A DNA stretch of 64,000 bases from Silene latifolia (taxonomy: Eukaryota > Streptophyta > Magnoliopsida > Caryophyllales > Caryophyllaceae), in contig NC_133538.1 of the NCBI RefSeq assembly GCF_048544455.1, forward strand, positions 20,600,969 to 20,664,968, written 5' to 3'. A program made the position numbers and the translations under genes. Each line of letters opens with the position of its first letter. The first letter of the stretch is position 1. This document shows positions 62,164 to 64,000 of this stretch, in pieces. The notes beneath the pieces were generated by a model that saw only the letters and a program-made list of their open reading frames with translations, searched no databases and was not told the DNA's origin.

Positions 62164-63052
62164 TGATGTGACCATAATTGGCGCATATTTAGCCCCCGAA
62201 TTAGCCTTGTTCCCATGCTTTTTAGTGCTTATTTGGGTCATTTCTTATCTTTAGTTCTTTGTTTTGCATATTCATTGAGATTTTGATCCCTTGGTAGGAA
62301 AGGAGTAAGAATCTTGCATTTTCATGGCAAAACGAGACTAAATTGATCGAATTCAATGACCAAGCATCAAGGAGAGACAAGATTAGAAGGCCTTTGTACA
62401 TATCATAGTAGAAGAGCAATGTTGAGAAAGGATCCTTGAGTCCCCAAGGAAATCCCCAAGGAATTTATGAAGAAAAGGGAAGAAAAGAAGAAGATTTGTT
62501 GCTTGATCGACAATCCGAGCGGATTGTCACCAATCCGTCCGTCCCGTGAAAGAAGACAATCCGAGCGGCTTTGCCACAATCCGCTCGATTCCCCTCCACA
62601 ATCCGCCCGGATTCCCCTCAATCCGCTCGGATTCCAACGCCAGAATCCGCCCGTCCCGACCCTATTCCGCCTGGATTCTAGCACAAAGACGGATTGTCTT
62701 CTCCAAGCTACGAAGAAAGAAGCCCTTCTCTCAGAAAATACCGGCTCCTCCTTGCTCAACTTAAAAAGTGTAATTACTAGTTTAGCCCTTAGTTAAACCT
62801 AATGCATCCTCCCTAATTTCCACTATAAATACCCCATTAGTCTAATTAGAGGAGCATGTTCTTCTTATCAATAATTAGTGTAGTTAATATCAATCAAATC
62901 TCTCTTTAATATTGTAATCAAGTATTAATCAAGTTTTAATCCAAGTTTTAGTTCTTTAATCTCTCTTTTGTTCATCCTTTATTTTGGGTAATTGAAGATT
63001 ATTTGGGTTATTGTTGGGAGATTGACAACCTCTCAATCAAGCATTCAAGTAC
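62164..63052 (+). repeat. Athila B 3' LTR, first 889 bp, interrupted
   Basis: Nearly identical to the start of the 5' LTR, including the motif cluster and TATA box (62824-62831). It stops after CAAGTAC, where the next element begins. Confidence 0.9.
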
Positions 63053-64000
63053 TATAACACCCCCTCATACCAAGGTGCCTTACCAGGACCACCCTACCAT
63101 GAGAGTGCGTTACCATCTCGGTTGCCCGAGGTTAGTACATATCAAAAGCGTCTGAACTGAGCACATTTATTAAAGTAATGTAAAAAGCGAAGTTTACAAT
63201 ATCCGAACCAAATACTGTTTAATGAATTACAACTTCAAAGTCTTAATAATAAAAGAAAACTCGCTAAGAACTCAGACAGTGATGCTATGACTCGTGGTGG
63301 CAATTCTCCCAAGATAATCCCCAAGCTCTCACTAGCAAAACCTGTCAAGCCTGCTCACCATCCCCGAATGGATCACCGCAGATTCCACAACAACAACGGG
63401 GTCGATTATGCAACAAACAAGACAAACAAATGCAATACTCGTCGATCATCATCAACTCCCAATCACCCCGCCTCACATCGTAATCGACTACACACTAAAG
63501 TGTGTAGCCCCGCCAGATTACCCATCGCAACAGGTAATCCTCGCCGCCAATGGGTGACCGCAGCCGATCCCACCTAGTCCAGCTCCTCAACGAGCGACAA
63601 CGATCCCCGTCCCTTAATGTGCACATCCCCTCCCGTGGCGGGTTCCACGGAGGGCGAACTAGGGTGTGAAGCCACTCCCGCAAGTGACTCCACCATAATC
63701 ACATTCACATGACATTACTGTCATCTCAATCCCCTCACACCAACACTGTCACAACAATCTCCATATTACGATGATCAACAGACAACGATAATTACAACAA
63801 CATGTCATGTAAAGCACGAGAACGAGTAGGGAAACCCTACCTTAGCAATCACAGCAGTAAGCAACACGGACAATCAAAAAGGCTCCTCTACGAAGTCTTC
63901 TCCTATACAATGATCATATAACACAATTACACTTTGTACATTTCCCAACGTCCCCTTCCATATAAATGTATAGCAACCCGAAACGATGCAATAATTACAA
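63053..64000 (-). mobile_element. Tekay-like LTR, partial, inserted in the Athila B 3' LTR
   Basis: Starts TATAACACCCCC and matches the Tekay LTR in order: the CTCGGTTGCCCGAG hairpin (63117-63130), CATCCCCGAATGGATCACCG, AATGTGCACATCCC, GGCGGGTTCCACGGA and CTCCCGCAAGTGAC. It is more diverged than the two LTRs of 5630-13878 are from each other, so it is another subfamily. The usual TG end is TA. Minus orientation by analogy; the rest lies outside the window. Confidence 0.82.

Larger units (their letters stand above)
52788..63052 (+). mobile_element. Athila-type LTR retrotransposon B: gag-protease only, pol missing
   Basis: 5' LTR 52788-54544, primer-binding site, leader, gag-protease (54685-57480), spacer with palindrome array, ORF3 (58528-60129), long 3' non-coding region, polypurine tract, and the 3' LTR from 62164, broken at 63053 by another element. 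No RT, RNase H or integrase motif occurs between protease and ORF3. The junction after protease uses the same spacer that follows pol in element A. The visible LTR parts are almost identical, so B looks younger than A. The left flank suggests the duplication GCTTT, but the right side is off-window. Confidence 0.92.

Overview
This window is nuclear DNA of a flowering plant and consists almost entirely of nested transposable elements. Intron-bearing MULE and CACTA genes, plant LTR retrotransposon lineages (Athila, Tekay-type chromovirus, Copia), AT-rich spacers and TA/AC microsatellites all indicate an angiosperm heterochromatic block. A member of the Caryophyllales is only a guess. I found no convincing host gene, no tRNA or rRNA gene and no CRISPR array.

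Layout. 1-4345 is the 3' part of a CACTA (En/Spm) transposon, split by a 1.7-kb solo LTR (832-2543, duplication ATTAC). 4346-5629 and 13884-16902 are the two halves of a decayed Copia element with its 3' LTR. They are separated by a complete but inactivated Tekay-type Gypsy element on the minus strand (5630-13878, duplication TATAG). After an unclassified stretch comes a complete 11.4-kb Athila element, A (17777-29166, duplication ATTAT). It is followed by an 840-bp hAT element (29693-30532, 8-bp duplication) and an 8.5-kb non-coding LARD (30594-39096, duplication ATGAT). A non-autonomous TIR element lies between two TA microsatellites (39421-42095). Next is a large MULE (42174-52787) with convergent genes: a plus-strand Ulp1-type peptidase gene with a duplicated module, and a minus-strand FAR1/MULE transposase. 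A second Athila element, B (52788-63052), has inserted into that transposase gene. The 3' LTR of B is in turn broken by the LTR of another Tekay-like element (63053-64000).

Most interesting system. Athila A and B share LTR type, primer-binding site, leader, 3' non-coding region, polypurine tract and a third Athila-type ORF, but carry complementary coding blocks. A has only pol (RT-RNase H-integrase) and no gag or protease. B has only gag-protease and no pol. Together they resemble a two-part retrotransposon. Both copies seen here carry inactivating mutations, so activity would have to lie in sister copies.

Second signal. Clusters of short CG-rich palindromes lie just upstream of TATA boxes in the U3 of several unrelated LTR families. 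Both Athila elements carry a second copy of their cluster, followed by a TATA-like box, directly upstream of ORF3. This suggests an internal promoter for ORF3.

Third signal. The MULE and its non-autonomous neighbour are full of arrays built on a TTACACT/AGTGTAA core, including inside the introns of both MULE genes. All family assignments come from reading translated motifs by eye; no database search was run.
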